Assembly: GCF_905397285.1 (NCBI RefSeq)
Contig: NZ_CAJPUX010000002.1
Coordinates: 1,116,001-1,180,000 of the forward strand
Direction: 5' to 3'
Source: Cupriavidus plantarum
Lineage (GTDB): Bacteria > Pseudomonadota > Gammaproteobacteria > Burkholderiales > Burkholderiaceae
DNA length: 64,000 nt
This document shows, piece by piece, positions 18,269 to 27,450 of the stretch. Made by a program: the position numbers and the translations under genes. The notes beneath the pieces are model-generated. The model searched no databases, was not told the origin of the DNA, and saw only the letters and a list, made by a program, of their open reading frames with translations. Positions within the stretch are counted from its first letter, which is position 1; every line of letters begins with the position of its first letter.

Positions 18269-19639
18269 ATGACCTACACCATTCCCGCCGCCAGCACCGT
18301 CGTCGACTCCGCCTTGTTCCGCGATGCCTTCGGCACGAAGAAGATGCGCGAGATTTTCTCCGACGGCGCACTCGTCCAGCGCTATCTCGACGTGGAGATC
18401 GCGCTGGCCAGGGCCGAGGCCCGTGTCGGCGTGATCCCGGCGGAGGCCGCCGATGCCATCGCGCGTGCGTCGCGCATCGACCGGATCGACTTCGATCACA
18501 TGCGCGAGGAAACCGACATTGTCGGGTATCCGATCCTGCCGCTGGTGCACCAGATGGTGAAAATGTGCGGGGAGGCGGGCCGCTACGTGCACTGGGGCGC
18601 GACCACGCAGGACATCATGGACACCGCTGTGGCGCTGCAGGTGCGCGACGCGCTCGACAGCGTCGCCGCGGACATTCGCGAGCTGCGCGGGATCCTGGCC
18701 GACCTCAGCATCAAGCATCGCGACACGCCGATGGCGGGCCGTACCCACCTCCAGCAGGCGCTGCCGGTGACCTTCGGCTACAAGACGGCCATCTGGCTCG
18801 CAATGTTCGATCGTCATCAGCAGCGGATCGCGGAACTGCGTCCGCGCGTGGCCGTGGTGGAGTTCGCCGGCGCGGCCGGCACGCTCGCGTCGCTCGGCGA
18901 CAAGGGCTTCGAGGTGCAGCGCGCGCTGGCGCAAGAACTGGACCTCGGCGTGCCCGCGACCACCTGGCACGTGGCGCGCGACGGCTTCGCGGAGGCAGTG
19001 AACCTGCTGGCCCTCGTCACGGGCTCGCTCGGCAAGATCGCGCTGGACATCATGATCATGGCGTCGACAGAGTTCGCCGAGGTCTACGAACCGTTCGTCA
19101 AGGGCCGGGGCGCCAGCAGCACCATGCCGCAGAAGCGCAACCCGATCTCGAGCGAACTGATGCTCGCCGCATCCAAGGCCGTGCGGCAGCACGCCGGTCT
19201 GATGGTCGACGCGATGGTGCAGGACTTCGAGCGCGCCACGGGACCGTGGCATGCCGAATGGATCGCGATTCCCGAAAGTTTCATCCTCACGTCCGGCGCG
19301 CTGCATCAGGCGAAGTTCGCGCTTGGCGGCCTCATCGTGGATACCGCGCGCATGGCGCATAACCTCGGCATCTCGAAGGGGCTCATCGTCGCGGAAGCCG
19401 TGATGATGCGCATGGCCCCGCACATCGGCCGCCAGCAGGCACACGACGTGGTCTACGACGCTTGCCGCACGGTCAACGAACAGGGCGGCACGCTGGCCGA
19501 AGCGCTGCTCGCGCTCCCCGAGGTCACGAAGCATTTCGATCGCGCGGCGATCGAGCAGATGGTCGATCCCGCGAACTATCTGGGCCTTTCGCCGCAGATG
19601 GTGGACCGCGCCATCGCGCTATCGAAGGAAGTGGCCTGA
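18269..19639 (+). CDS. Adenylosuccinate lyase / fumarase superfamily lyase
   Basis: A 456-residue member of the aspartase/fumarase superfamily, close to 3-carboxymuconate cycloisomerase and adenylosuccinate lyase. It has HWGATTQDIMDTA and the family signature GASSTMPQKRNP carrying the flexible catalytic loop. These enzymes release fumarate from an N- or C-substituted succinate by beta elimination. Here it is followed by a dicarboxylate symporter and a TctC receptor and controlled by a divergent GntR. It is therefore catabolic rather than purine-biosynthetic, perhaps cleaving an imported aminodicarboxylate. The substrate is an inference only. Confidence 0.88.
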   Translation: MTYTIPAASTVVDSALFRDAFGTKKMREIFSDGALVQRYLDVEIALARAEARVGVIPAEAADAIARASRIDRIDFDHMREETDIVGYPILPLVHQMVKMCGEAGRYVHWGATTQDIMDTAVALQVRDALDSVAADIRELRGILADLSIKHRDTPMAGRTHLQQALPVTFGYKTAIWLAMFDRHQQRIAELRPRVAVVEFAGAAGTLASLGDKGFEVQRALAQELDLGVPATTWHVARDGFAEAVNLLALVTGSLGKIALDIMIMASTEFAEVYEPFVKGRGASSTMPQKRNPISSELMLAASKAVRQHAGLMVDAMVQDFERATGPWHAEWIAIPESFILTSGALHQAKFALGGLIVDTARMAHNLGISKGLIVAEAVMMRMAPHIGRQQAHDVVYDACRTVNEQGGTLAEALLALPEVTKHFDRAAIEQMVDPANYLGLSPQMVDRAIALSKEVA

Positions 19640-19682
19640 GCGGACGCCGCTCCGGATGAAGTACCCGTTGAAGGAAACACAG

Positions 19683-21080
19683 ATGCACAGTACAGCCTCC
19701 CAACCTCCCACCGTCACCAAGCCAGCGCGGCTGCCCTGGTATCGCCGTCTGGGCATGCAGGTGCTGGTCTCGCTGATCCTCGGTATCGCGGTGGGGTTCG
19801 CCTTTCCGCAGTTCGCGGCCAAGCTCAAGCTGCTTGGGGACATGTTCCTCTCGCTGATCAAGGCTGGCGTGGCGCCGCTGGTGTTCCTCACCATCGTCCA
19901 TGGCATTGCGTCCGCCGGCGATGTCCGCAGCGCGGGGCGCGTGGGCTGGCGTTCGATCCTGTATTTCGAGGTGGTGTCCACCGTCGCGCTGATCCTCGGC
20001 ATGGTCGCCGGCAATGTGCTCGAGATCGGCAAGGGCATGGCCAGCGTGGGCGCCGCGTCGGCGGCGCCGGTGGCCAAGGCCGCGGCGCCGCAGGGTTTCC
20101 TGGAGTTCATGGCGCATATCGTGCCGGACAACTTCGTCGGCGCGTTTGCGAAGGGTGAACTGCTTCAGGTCGTCGTGCTGGCCGTGATGGTCGGCATCGG
20201 CATCCTCGCGATTCCCGAGACCCGCCGCGTCAGGATCAACGAGGGCCTCGACAACATCTCCGAGGTGCTGTTCTCCTTCATCAACCTCGTGATGAAGCTC
20301 GCGCCGATCGGCACATTCGGCGCGGTCGCGTACTCGGTCGGGAGCAACGGCACGGCGGTGCTGCTCGCGCTGGCCGAGTTCGTGCTGAGCTTCTACGCCG
20401 TGGTCATCGTCTTCATTCTCGGCGCGCTCGGTCTGGTCGCGCGGCTCGCGGGCTTCAGCCTGTGGCGCTTTCTGCGGTACATCAAGGACGAGATCCTGAT
20501 CGTGCTCGGCACGGCGTCGTCGGAGAGCGCGCTGCCGCGGCTGCTCATCAAGCTCCAGCGGCTGGGCTGCGCCAAGCAGACCGTCGGGCTGGTGCTGCCC
20601 ACGGGCTATGCGTTCAACCTCGACGGCACGTCGATCTTTATGGCGATGGGCGTGATGTTCATCTCCCATGCCTATGGCGTGCCGCTGTCGCTCGACCATC
20701 AGATCGGCATCCTGCTGCTGATGCTGCTGACGTCGAAGGGCGCGGCCACGGTGTCGGGCGGCTCGTTTGTCGTCTTCGCGGCGACCGTGAGCTCGACCGG
20801 CATCCTGCCCGTGGAAGGGCTTGCCGTGATCTTTGGCGTGTATCGCTTCCTGTCGATGGCGATTTCCACCTGCAACACCATCGGCAACAGCGTGGCCACC
20901 GTGGTCGTCGCCAAGTGGTCGGGCACGTTCGACGCCGAGCGCGCCCGCCGGCATCTGTACCCCGAGTTGTATCCGGACGCCGCGGCCGCGGATGCGGCGC
21001 TGGACGACGGCAGCCTGCTGGAAGAAGACATCGACGACAGCCGGGCCCATGCGGCCGGCATTCAGGTCAAGCGCGCGTAA
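19683..21080 (+). CDS. Dicarboxylate/amino acid:cation symporter (DctA/GltP family)
   Basis: A 465-residue protein with multiple hydrophobic helices. The family's signature serine-rich and substrate motifs are GTASSESALPRLLIKLQRLG, the NLDGTSIFMAMG helix and TSKGAATVSGGSFV. ATG 19683 follows AAGGAAAC; the frame upstream to 19656 is open but lacks a better site. It is co-directional with the lyase and probably co-transcribed. It imports C4-dicarboxylates or acidic amino acids with Na+ or H+, giving the pathway its substrate or recapturing fumarate. Confidence 0.9.
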   Translation: MHSTASQPPTVTKPARLPWYRRLGMQVLVSLILGIAVGFAFPQFAAKLKLLGDMFLSLIKAGVAPLVFLTIVHGIASAGDVRSAGRVGWRSILYFEVVSTVALILGMVAGNVLEIGKGMASVGAASAAPVAKAAAPQGFLEFMAHIVPDNFVGAFAKGELLQVVVLAVMVGIGILAIPETRRVRINEGLDNISEVLFSFINLVMKLAPIGTFGAVAYSVGSNGTAVLLALAEFVLSFYAVVIVFILGALGLVARLAGFSLWRFLRYIKDEILIVLGTASSESALPRLLIKLQRLGCAKQTVGLVLPTGYAFNLDGTSIFMAMGVMFISHAYGVPLSLDHQIGILLLMLLTSKGAATVSGGSFVVFAATVSSTGILPVEGLAVIFGVYRFLSMAISTCNTIGNSVATVVVAKWSGTFDAERARRHLYPELYPDAAAADAALDDGSLLEEDIDDSRAHAAGIQVKRA

Positions 21081-21124
21081 GACGCACTGGCCGCAGCCCA
21101 TAGACACCGCCGAGGAGACAACCC

Positions 21125-22132
21125 ATGCATCCCATCGCCACCCCTGCACGTTTTTTTGGCGCCATGGTCGCCACCGCCACCCTCACCGCCACCATCATGG
21201 CAAGCGGCAACGCCCATGCCCAGTCGTACCCGACCAAGCCCATTACGTGGATCGTTCCCTTCGCGGCCGGCGGTCCCACGGATGCGCTCGCACGCAGCAT
21301 CGCCGAACGCGTCTCGCGCGAGGTCGGGCAGTCGATCGTCATCGACAACTCGCCGGGCGCCGGCGGCACGGTCGGCACGACGAAAGCGGCGCGCGCGGCC
21401 AACGACGGCTATACCATGCTGGTCGGCCATATGGGCTACATGGGCGCCGCGCCCGCGCTGTACAAGAAGCTGTCCTATGACCCGGTGAAGGACTTCGCGC
21501 CGGTGTTCCGCTTCCCCGATACGCCAATGGTGCTGATGGTGCGCAAGGACCATCCGGCGAAGGACGTGAAGGCGTTCGTCGAATACGGCAGGCAGAATCC
21601 GGGCAAGCTGAACCTCAGCAATGCGGGAATGGGGTCCACATCCCACCTGATCGCGGCGATGTTCGCGTCGGCGGCGGGCATGAAGGTGTCGCTGGTGCCA
21701 TACAAGGGCGCGGGCCCCGCGCTGATCGACGTCATCGGCGGACAGGTCGATGGCATGTTCGACCAGACCAACACGGCCTTGCCGCAGATCACCGAGTCCA
21801 AGGTCCGCGCGCTCGCGGTCACGTCGTCCACGCGGGTGGCCCAGCTGAAGGACGTGCCAACCCTGGCGGAAACCGTCGTCCCAGGGTTCGAGGCGGCCAC
21901 GTGGTACGGCATCTACGCGCCGAAGGGCACGCCGCAGGCGGCCATCGACAAGATGCAGGCCGCCTACCTGAAGGTGATGAGCGACAAGTCATTCACGGAC
22001 CGGCTGACGGCGCAGGCCATCCAGACACTGCCCGCCGAGAAATACACGGCCGCGGCGCTGGGCAGGCATACGGAATCGGAAGTCGCCCGCTGGAAGGTGC
22101 TGGCCGCAAAGGCCAATATCTCGCTGGATTGA
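21125..22132 (+). CDS. Bug/TctC-type periplasmic tricarboxylate-binding protein
   Basis: A 335-residue protein with a signal peptide (about residues 1-34, ending at GNAHAQS). Bug-family landmarks include YPTKPITWIVPFAAGGPTD, the VVID/NSPGAGG segment and PYKGAGPALIDVIGGQVD. Such receptors bind carboxylates or amides in the periplasm and usually lack linked TctAB membrane genes, as here. It is the last gene of the lyase unit and probably captures or senses the same substrate. Confidence 0.9.
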   Translation: MHPIATPARFFGAMVATATLTATIMASGNAHAQSYPTKPITWIVPFAAGGPTDALARSIAERVSREVGQSIVIDNSPGAGGTVGTTKAARAANDGYTMLVGHMGYMGAAPALYKKLSYDPVKDFAPVFRFPDTPMVLMVRKDHPAKDVKAFVEYGRQNPGKLNLSNAGMGSTSHLIAAMFASAAGMKVSLVPYKGAGPALIDVIGGQVDGMFDQTNTALPQITESKVRALAVTSSTRVAQLKDVPTLAETVVPGFEAATWYGIYAPKGTPQAAIDKMQAAYLKVMSDKSFTDRLTAQAIQTLPAEKYTAAALGRHTESEVARWKVLAAKANISLD

Positions 22133-22148
22133 TAGCCGGGTTCGAGCG

Positions 22149-22928
22149 CTATCTGGCGGCGCGCGCCTTGCGCGCGCGATGGTCCTGCAGTTGTACGAGC
22201 GCCCGGTCGGTCTGCGCCAGCCGGATCTCGCTGGATGCAAACGCAGCGAGGGCCTCGAGCGCCTTCTTCTGATCCGCATCGAGCCATCGCGGCGCGTAAT
22301 CCATCACGCAGATCGACCCCAGCGCGTAGCCCTCGGGGTCCCGCACCGGCGCGCCCGCATAGAACCGGAAATGCGGCGCGCCCGCGACCGCCGGATTCGA
22401 AGCAAAGGCCAGATGCGTCGAAAGGTCGTTCACCACGAACACTTCCCGCTGCAGGACCGTGTGGTTGCAGAAGGCCCAGCTGCGCGGGGATTCGGTCATC
22501 TCCAGGCCGTGCCGCGATTTGAACCACTGCCGCGTGGGGGTCAGTACCGTCATCAAGGCGACCGGTGCGGACAGCGTTTGCGCGGCCAGCCACGTAATGC
22601 GGTCATAGGCCGTCTCTGGCGCCGTATCCACCAGACCGGACCGTTCCACCGCGAGCAGCCGCCGTGCTTCGTCCGCGGCCACGGGGTAGGCGCCTTCAGC
22701 ATCGACAGCCGATGTCGTCTCGCCAGCGGGCGTTTCCGGCGTCAACGCTGGCCGCTCCCGCGCGATCAATGCCTGCACTTCCGCACGGAACACGCGCCGA
22801 TGCCCGCCGGGCGTCTTCCATGACGTCAGCGTGCCGCCCTCGATCAGCAATTGCGCGGTGCGGACCGAGATGCCGAGCATTCTCGCGACCTGCGTGGTGG
22901 TCAGAACCGTGTCTTCCATGTGATGCAT
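22149..22928 (-). CDS. Helix-turn-helix plus GAF-domain protein
   Basis: About 259 residues. The N-terminal excisionase/MerR-like helix-turn-helix is LTTTQVARMLGISVRTAQLLIEGG, followed by a WKTPGGHRRVFR wing. A GAF domain spans roughly residues 90-240 (SWAFCNHTVLQREVFVVNDL, FRFYAGAPVRDPEGYALGSI). The start is uncertain: ATGs at 22919, 22928 and 23018 share the frame and none has a clear ribosome-binding site. It is divergent from the GMC oxidoreductase. GAF proteins of this type bind a small molecule or respond to redox; it may regulate that neighbour. Confidence 0.8.
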   Translation of the reverse strand: MHHMEDTVLTTTQVARMLGISVRTAQLLIEGGTLTSWKTPGGHRRVFRAEVQALIARERPALTPETPAGETTSAVDAEGAYPVAADEARRLLAVERSGLVDTAPETAYDRITWLAAQTLSAPVALMTVLTPTRQWFKSRHGLEMTESPRSWAFCNHTVLQREVFVVNDLSTHLAFASNPAVAGAPHFRFYAGAPVRDPEGYALGSICVMDYAPRWLDADQKKALEALAAFASSEIRLAQTDRALVQLQDHRARKARAAR

Positions 22929-23090
22929 GCGTATTGCGTGTCGGTCGGTAGTGTACCGGCGCCGGCGTGTTCCCGTCGGCGTCGGCATCCCACCGTGCGT
23001 TCCGATAAAATCAATCATACAAAATTGATACTTTCGATGGAATTGAATTTAGACTTCGGGTCATCGTGAACCGCGCAAAAAGGAGTGGAG

Positions 23091-24641
23091 ATGGTCCCGA
23101 GTGAAGCGTTGGCCTTTGATTTCATCGTCTGCGGCGCCGGCACGGCCGGCTCGGTCGTAGCCGGGCGGCTGGCCGAAAATCCCGAGGTGCGTGTGCTGCT
23201 CATCGAAGCGGGGGGCAGCGACGACGTGCCCGAGGTGGCGAATCCCTCGCAATGGCCCATGAACCTCGGGAGCGTGCGCGACTGGAATTTCTCCGCTCAG
23301 CCGAATTCGCACCTCAATGGGCGTTCCATTCCCCTGAACATGGGCAAGGTGCTCGGCGGCGGGTCGAGCGTCAACGTGATGGTGTGGGCGCGGGGCCATC
23401 GCAATGACTGGGAAGACTTCGCGGCGGAGACCGGCGATCCGGGCTGGGGGTACGAGTCGGTGCTCAAGATCTACCGGCGCGTGGAAAATTACCAGGGCAC
23501 GCCGGACCCCGCCCGGCGCGGTATGGACGGCCCGGTGCACGTCACGCCCGCGCGCCAGCCGCAGCCCGTCGCCCAGGCCATGGTGGATGCCGCGCGCGAC
23601 CTCGGCATCCCGAGCTTCGACAATCCGAACGGATCGATGATGGAAGGGCGGGGCGGCGCCGCGATCAACGACCTGATCGTGCGCGACGGCAAACGGTCGT
23701 CGATCTATCGCGCCTATGTGCATCCGAGAATCGGCCAGCCCAACCTCACGGTGCTGCCCAACACGCTGGTGTCCCGGCTGGTGCTGCGCGGCACCACGGT
23801 CATTGGCGTGGAAGCCGTCCGCAACGGCGAGCGCTGCGTGTTCCATGCGAACCGGGAAGTCATCCTCTCGATGGGTACCGTCAACACGCCCAAGGTGCTG
23901 ATGCAATCCGGCATCGGCGACGAGAACGAACTACGGCGGCATCGCGTGCCCGTGGTACAGCATCTGCCTGGCGTCGGGGCGAACCATCAGGACCATGTGT
24001 CGTTCGGCGTGATCTTCGAATACCCCACGCCGCAGGCGATTGGTTACGGCGGTTCGGAAGCCACGCTGTACTGGTCGAGCGATGCGGGCATGCATCTGCC
24101 CGACATGTTCCACTGCCAGGTCGAATTCCCGGTGCCGAGCGCGGAAACCATGGCGCTCGACGTCCCGCTGCACGGCTGGACGATGTTTGCCGGCCTCGCC
24201 CACCCGAAGAGCCGGGGCAGCGTGCGGCTCTCGGGTGCCGATGTGCGCGATGTGCCGATCATCGAGGCCAACACGCTGTCCCATCCGGACGACATGAAGA
24301 CCGCGCTGGCCAATATCGAACTGGTTCGCGCGCTCGGCGCCCGCCCGGCGTTCCAGGGCCTGGTCACGCGCGAGGCGCTGCCGGGCAAGCGTCACGGCAA
24401 GGAACTGGAGGAATACGTGCGCAATGCCGCGGTCACGTACTGGCATCAGTCGTCCACGGCCAAGATGGGGCGCGATGCGATGTCGGTCGTCGACGGCCGC
24501 CTGAAGGTCTACGGCATCGAAGGCCTGCGCATTGCGGACGCTTCGGTGATGCCGCATGTCACCAGCGGCAACACGATGGCGCCCTGCGTCATCATCGGCG
24601 AACGCGCGGCAGAGCAGATCCGCGCCGCATACGGGATCTAG
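23091..24641 (+). CDS. GMC-family FAD-dependent oxidoreductase (choline dehydrogenase-like)
   Basis: A 516-residue flavoprotein. The dinucleotide-binding motif CGAGTAGSVVAGRLAE is near the N-terminus, followed by the GMC signature region GKVLGGGSSVNVMVWARGH. The C-terminal active site has WHQSSTAKMG (catalytic His) and TSGNTMAP (Asn in place of the second His). ATG 23091 is preceded by AGGAG at five bases and is preferred to GTG 23085. It oxidises an alcohol to an aldehyde; the particular alcohol is unknown. Its stop overlaps the convergent DoxX gene by four bases. Confidence 0.9.
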   Translation: MVPSEALAFDFIVCGAGTAGSVVAGRLAENPEVRVLLIEAGGSDDVPEVANPSQWPMNLGSVRDWNFSAQPNSHLNGRSIPLNMGKVLGGGSSVNVMVWARGHRNDWEDFAAETGDPGWGYESVLKIYRRVENYQGTPDPARRGMDGPVHVTPARQPQPVAQAMVDAARDLGIPSFDNPNGSMMEGRGGAAINDLIVRDGKRSSIYRAYVHPRIGQPNLTVLPNTLVSRLVLRGTTVIGVEAVRNGERCVFHANREVILSMGTVNTPKVLMQSGIGDENELRRHRVPVVQHLPGVGANHQDHVSFGVIFEYPTPQAIGYGGSEATLYWSSDAGMHLPDMFHCQVEFPVPSAETMALDVPLHGWTMFAGLAHPKSRGSVRLSGADVRDVPIIEANTLSHPDDMKTALANIELVRALGARPAFQGLVTREALPGKRHGKELEEYVRNAAVTYWHQSSTAKMGRDAMSVVDGRLKVYGIEGLRIADASVMPHVTSGNTMAPCVIIGERAAEQIRAAYGI

Positions 24642-25096
24642 CGCGGCGACGTTGGGCAGGTGACCGACATGCGCCGGCCGATGGCCGCATCCAGCGCATA
24701 GACGCCACCGCCGCGCGCGGCCATATACAGCGCGAGGCATCCCATCAACACCGGAAACTCGATGCCGCGATCGATCCACGGCCACGTGGGACCCAGCGCA
24801 TAGCTGATGGCCGCCATCTCGAGCGCCACGAGACCGGCAATCCATCGCGTGCCGAGCCCCAGCAACAGCATCAGCGCGCCGGCCGTTTCCAGCAGCATGA
24901 CGAGAAATGCGAACTCCGGCGCGAACGGCAACCCCATCACGTCCCGGATCAGCCGGACCGACCCCGCCATGGGGTCGGCCATCGACCCATGCGAAGTGCC
25001 CAAAGCCTTGGGCAGCCCGTGTGTGAACAGCACCACACCAAAGACCGCGCGGAGCAGGGCATACAGGAGAGGTTCATGGCGCGCGAGGCTTGGCAT
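24638..25096 (-). CDS. DoxX-family membrane protein
   Basis: A 152-residue protein with four hydrophobic segments. The DoxX landmarks are RAVFGVVLFTHGLPKALG at the start, LLETAGALMLLLGLGTRW in the middle and LMGCLALYMAARGG near the end. The family is associated with thiosulphate:quinone oxidoreductase subunits and with redox stress membrane complexes, but most members are uncharacterised. It converges on the GMC oxidoreductase gene with a four-base overlap. Confidence 0.85.
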   Translation of the reverse strand: MPSLARHEPLLYALLRAVFGVVLFTHGLPKALGTSHGSMADPMAGSVRLIRDVMGLPFAPEFAFLVMLLETAGALMLLLGLGTRWIAGLVALEMAAISYALGPTWPWIDRGIEFPVLMGCLALYMAARGGGVYALDAAIGRRMSVTCPTSPR

Positions 25097-25208
25097 TGGG
25101 ATCGAGCGAGGTCGTTAGAGGCAAGAACCATTGTTGACGGTAACGGCGCGCCGATAAACCGGTGAAATCTGTCAGGTGCTTCCGGGAATCGCCAACAATC
25201 CATGCGTG

Positions 25209-25247
25209 CATCCAGGCTTCCCATCCAGGCTTCCCATCCAGGCTTTC
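25209..25247. repeat. Three tandem copies of a 13-bp unit
   Basis: The unit CATCCAGGCTTCC occurs three times in direct contact (the third copy ends TTC). It lies in the 270-base gap between the divergent DoxX and hydrolase genes. Such short tandem repeats can vary in copy number by slippage and might alter promoter spacing. Confidence 0.8.
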
Positions 25248-25366
25248 GTTAACGGCCGCGATCAGCGGCATGGTCACGGCAGGCCCTCTTTCACGGGAAT
25301 TAATGTGAATTGTCCGAAGCCGGGTCATACGGTATCTACACGACAACGGATCGCTGGGGGATTGCC

Positions 25367-26350
25367 ATGACGCGCCGCTTGCTGACAACACTGCTAACGG
25401 GGGTGGCGCTGGCCGCCGCCGACACCGCGCTGGCCGCGCCGGCCGCATGCCCCAAGCCGGCACGCGCGGGCGCCGCGCAGGCCGTGCCGGTCATCCACTA
25501 CCGCACCGCGTCGATCGACGGCGTCAACGTGTTCTACCGCGAGGCAGGCCCCGCGAATGGGCCCGTGGTGCTCCTGCTGCATGGCTTCCCGACGTCGTCG
25601 CACATGTTCCGCAATCTCATTCCCCTGCTGGCCGACCGGTACCGCGTGATCGCCCCCGATTACCCGGGCTTCGGTCAAAGCGGCATGCCGGACCGCGCGG
25701 CGTTCACCTACAGCTTCGCGCACTACGCCGACATCATCGACAAGCTCACGGTCATGTTGCGGGCGCCCCGATACAGCATGTACGTCATGGACTATGGCGC
25801 GCCCGTCGGCTACCGACTCGCCATCGCCCACCCCGAGCGCGTGCAGGCGCTGATCGTGCAGAACGGCAACGCGTACACCGAGGGACTCGGCGCCTTCTGG
25901 GATCCGATCAAGGCGTACTGGGCGGAGGACACGCCCGCCCGCCGGGATGCACTGGCCGGTCTGGTCACGCTGGAGACGACGAAGTTCCAGTACACCGACG
26001 GCATGAGCGACCTGTCCCGCATCAGCCCAGACAACTGGACCATCGATCAGGCGCTACTGGACCGGCCAGGCAATCGGGACATCCAGCTGGACCTGTTCCG
26101 CGACTACGGCACCAACGTACCGCTCTACCCGAAATTCCAGGCCTTCTTCCGCGAACGCAAACCCCCGACGTTGATCGTCTGGGGCAAGAACGACAAGATC
26201 TTCCCCGAGTCGGGCGCCCACCCATACAAGCGCGATCTGCCGGATGCGGAGATGCACCTGTTCGATACCGGGCACTTCGCGCTGGAAGACAAGCTCGACG
26301 TCATGGCCCCGACGATCCGTGGGTTCCTCGACCGGAAGCTCTGCAAGTAG
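25367..26350 (+). CDS. Exported alpha/beta hydrolase, epoxide hydrolase/haloalkane dehalogenase-like
   Basis: A 327-residue protein with a signal peptide ([16 protein letters not shown] up to the LAAPAA region). It has the [11 protein letters not shown] oxyanion motif, an Asp-type nucleophile elbow [20 protein letters not shown] and the catalytic His in DTGHFALED. An Asp nucleophile points to the epoxide hydrolase/haloalkane dehalogenase branch, not an esterase. ATG 25367 follows a GGGGG stretch and gives the clean signal peptide. The true substrate is unknown. Confidence 0.87.
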   Translation: MTRRLLTTLLTGVALAAADTALAAPAACPKPARAGAAQAVPVIHYRTASIDGVNVFYREAGPANGPVVLLLHGFPTSSHMFRNLIPLLADRYRVIAPDYPGFGQSGMPDRAAFTYSFAHYADIIDKLTVMLRAPRYSMYVMDYGAPVGYRLAIAHPERVQALIVQNGNAYTEGLGAFWDPIKAYWAEDTPARRDALAGLVTLETTKFQYTDGMSDLSRISPDNWTIDQALLDRPGNRDIQLDLFRDYGTNVPLYPKFQAFFRERKPPTLIVWGKNDKIFPESGAHPYKRDLPDAEMHLFDTGHFALEDKLDVMAPTIRGFLDRKLCK

Positions 26351-26417
26351 CGGCAGGCTGGCGGTGAAATCGGTAGACTCGCGGGGTGCATGCCTCTCTA
26401 CCTGACACGACACCGCC

Positions 26418-27440
26418 ATGAAAAAAATCGGCTTCCTTTCCTTTGGCCATTGGGGCAATAGCCCAAGCTCCCGGACGCGGTCGGCAGGCGACGTGCTGCT
26501 GCAGTCGATCGAACTGGCGGTGGCGGCCGAGGAGGTGGGGGCGGATGGGGCGTTCTTTCGGGTTCACCACTTCGCCCAGCAACTCTCGTCACCGTTTCCA
26601 TTGCTCGCGGCGGTCGCCGCGCGAACGCACAGAATCGAGATCGGCACGGGCGTCATCGACATGCGTTACGAGAATCCGCTCTACATGGCGGAGGAGGCCG
26701 GCGCCGTCGACCTGATCTCGGGCGGGCGGCTGCAGCTCGGCATCAGCCGCGGATCCGGCGAGCAGGTGGTCGATGGCTGGCGGTACTTCGGGTACGCGCC
26801 CAGTGAGGGCGAGACGCATGCCGATCTGGCGCGCGACCATACGGAAGCGTTCTACGAGGTCATCCGGGGCAAGGGCTTCGCGCAGCCGGCCCCTCGGCCG
26901 ATGTTCGCCAACCCGCCCGGGCTGTTGCGCGTGGAGCCGCACTCGGAAGGCTTGCGCGACCGGATCTGGTGGGGGTCGGGCTCCGACGCCACCGCGCAAT
27001 GGGCCGCACGATTGGGCATGAACCTGCAGACTTCCACGCTGAAGAACGACGAATCGGGTTTGCCGCTCCACGTCCAGCAGGCCGCGCAGATCCGGGCGTA
27101 TCGGGAAGCGTGGAAGGAGGCGGGACACACACGGGAGCCGCGCGTCTCGGTCACCCGCAGCATCTTCGCGCTCGTGAACGATCAGGACCGCGCGTATTTC
27201 GGCCGTGGAACGCAAGCCTCCGACACGGTCGGCTTTCTCGATGACGACGTCCAGAAGATCTTCGGCCGTAACTACGTCGGCGAGCCCGATGCCCTCATCG
27301 AGCAATTGTCGAAAGACGAGGCGATCGCGGCGGCGGATACGCTGCTGCTGACGATTCCCAATCAGCTCGGCGTCGACTATTGCGCCCACGTGCTCGAGGC
27401 CATCCTCAAGCACGTCGCGCCCGGACTGGGGTGGCGCTAA
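26418..27440 (+). CDS. LLM-class flavin-dependent oxidoreductase
   Basis: A 340-residue luciferase-like monooxygenase-family protein. It has an N-terminal beta strand KKIGFLSFGHW, the RIEIGTGVIDMRYENPLYMAEE region and LISGGRLQLGISRGSGEQ, which is typical of the flavin-binding TIM barrel. These enzymes use FMNH2 or F420-like cofactors to oxidise diverse substrates. It lies 67 bases after the exported hydrolase on the same strand and ends 10 bases from the convergent AAA ATPase gene. Confidence 0.88.
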   Translation: MKKIGFLSFGHWGNSPSSRTRSAGDVLLQSIELAVAAEEVGADGAFFRVHHFAQQLSSPFPLLAAVAARTHRIEIGTGVIDMRYENPLYMAEEAGAVDLISGGRLQLGISRGSGEQVVDGWRYFGYAPSEGETHADLARDHTEAFYEVIRGKGFAQPAPRPMFANPPGLLRVEPHSEGLRDRIWWGSGSDATAQWAARLGMNLQTSTLKNDESGLPLHVQQAAQIRAYREAWKEAGHTREPRVSVTRSIFALVNDQDRAYFGRGTQASDTVGFLDDDVQKIFGRNYVGEPDALIEQLSKDEAIAAADTLLLTIPNQLGVDYCAHVLEAILKHVAPGLGWR

Positions 27441-27450
27441 ATGCGATGCG

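Noticed and set aside
25209..25247. Possible CRISPR array
   Set aside because: Repeats are 13 bp and contiguous with no spacers; it is a simple tandem repeat.
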